The notes beneath the pieces were generated by a model that was given only the letters and a program-made list of their open reading frames with translations, was not told the DNA's origin and made no database searches. Position numbers and translations under genes: made by a program. A stretch of 64,000 nt of DNA from UBA5109 sp963975155 (GTDB lineage: Bacteria > Pseudomonadota > Gammaproteobacteria > Pseudomonadales > Pseudohongiellaceae), in the NCBI GenBank assembly GCA_963975155.1, contig CAXBFG010000005.1, positions 1 through 64,000 of the forward strand, written 5' to 3'. This document shows positions 63,573-64,000 of the stretch, piece by piece; position 1 is the stretch's first letter, and every line of letters starts with the position of its first letter.

Positions 63573-64000
63573 TGAGCGAAGAAATGACAAACACTGCAGA
63601 AACAAATCCGCCCAAGAAAAATGCCTTTATGACCTGGATAGACGCCCGATTACCGGTGACCAAGGCTTTTGAAAAGCATATGTCGAAATATTATGCACCG
63701 AAGAACTTCAATATCTGGTATGTCTTTGGTGTGCTTTCTATGGTCGTACTGGTTAACCAGTTACTGACAGGAATCTGGTTGACCATGAACTATGTTCCCA
63801 GTGCCGAGGGGGCCTTTGCTTCAGTTGAATACATTATGCGGGATGTTGATTATGGCTGGTTGCTACGCTATCTGCATTCCACCGGGGCCTCAGCCTTCTT
63901 TATTGTCGTCTATCTACATATGTTCCGTGGCCTGATGTATGGCTCTTACCAGAAACCCAGAGAATTAATCTGGATTTTCGGTATGACGATTTATCTGGTT
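63572..64000 (+). CDS. petB: Cytochrome b subunit of the bc1 complex (3' truncated by window)
   Basis: The frame starts at ATG 63572, sharing one base with the petA stop, and is open to the right edge (143 codons seen). Landmarks: YYAPKNFNIWYVFGVLSM, VNQLLTGIWLTMNYVPS, and the haem-b His motif YLHSTGASAFFIVVYLHMFRGL with two His 14 residues apart. It is the start of the petABC operon. Confidence 0.96.
   Translation, partial: MSEEMTNTAETNPPKKNAFMTWIDARLPVTKAFEKHMSKYYAPKNFNIWYVFGVLSMVVLVNQLLTGIWLTMNYVPSAEGAFASVEYIMRDVDYGWLLRYLHSTGASAFFIVVYLHMFRGLMYGSYQKPRELIWIFGMTIYLV

Overview
The window looks like chromosome from a marine-type gammaproteobacterium, moderately AT-rich by eye. The evidence is gene order that follows Pseudomonas and relatives: dksA-gluQ-cbrB-(sRNA)-pcnB-panB-panC-panD, ptsO-rapZ-ptsN-rpoN-lptB-lptA-lptC-kdsC-kdsD, ibaG-murA-hisG-hisD, an algW/degS-type protease, cysNC-cysD, and zapG, zapE, rplM-rpsI and petA-petB. 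Several genes usually found in these blocks are absent here (cbrA, folK, hpf, the mla genes, hisC). No tRNA, rRNA, insertion sequence, prophage or CRISPR array was recognised.

Bases 1-11067 carry the most accessory-looking block. It holds the 3' end of a large surface/secreted protein built from exact 112-residue Ig/cadherin-like repeats, then a TolC-like outer-membrane lipoprotein that carries one copy of the same repeat at its own C-terminus, a periplasmic adaptor, a GAF-HlyD adaptor, a membrane M50 metalloprotease fused to an HlyD-like arm, and a MORN/coiled-coil/Cds6-like exported protein. No ABC transporter is present among them. I infer a dedicated export or surface-display system in which the M50-HlyD protein occupies the place of the usual type I ABC exporter. 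An Ig-like lipoprotein follows (11272-13086).

Bases 13099-25237 (all minus strand) hold acs, pantothenate synthesis genes, a deoxynucleoside kinase, pcnB, a CbrB-like sigma-54 activator, gluQ, an unusual DksA with a histone-H1-like N-terminus, a Rieske-type ferredoxin and a Cys/Met PLP enzyme. Between the activator and pcnB lies a gene-free stretch with a -24/-12 promoter, A-rich AAUAAUAA motifs and a perfect terminator. It is a convincing CrcZ-like sRNA in the syntenic place. The activator's receiver domain lacks the phosphorylatable Asp and its partner kinase gene is missing. Bases 25329-28612 look like a small nitrosative/redox module: a multicopper oxidase, an NsrR-like Rrf2 regulator with a matching palindrome, and a Tat-exported sulfite-oxidase-type molybdoenzyme.

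Bases 28745-46725 hold a TraR-like zinc finger protein, two uncharacterised envelope proteins, a membrane pyrophosphatase, a gene-free stretch with two inverted-repeat elements, mrp, yjgA, mgtE, an NhaC-type antiporter, the nitrogen-PTS/rpoN cluster and the LPS transport/Kdo cluster. Bases 46784-64000 hold cell-wall, histidine and sulfate-assimilation genes, a TonB receptor, a fructosamine-kinase-type protein, ribosomal protein genes and the start of the cytochrome bc1 operon, which runs off the right edge.
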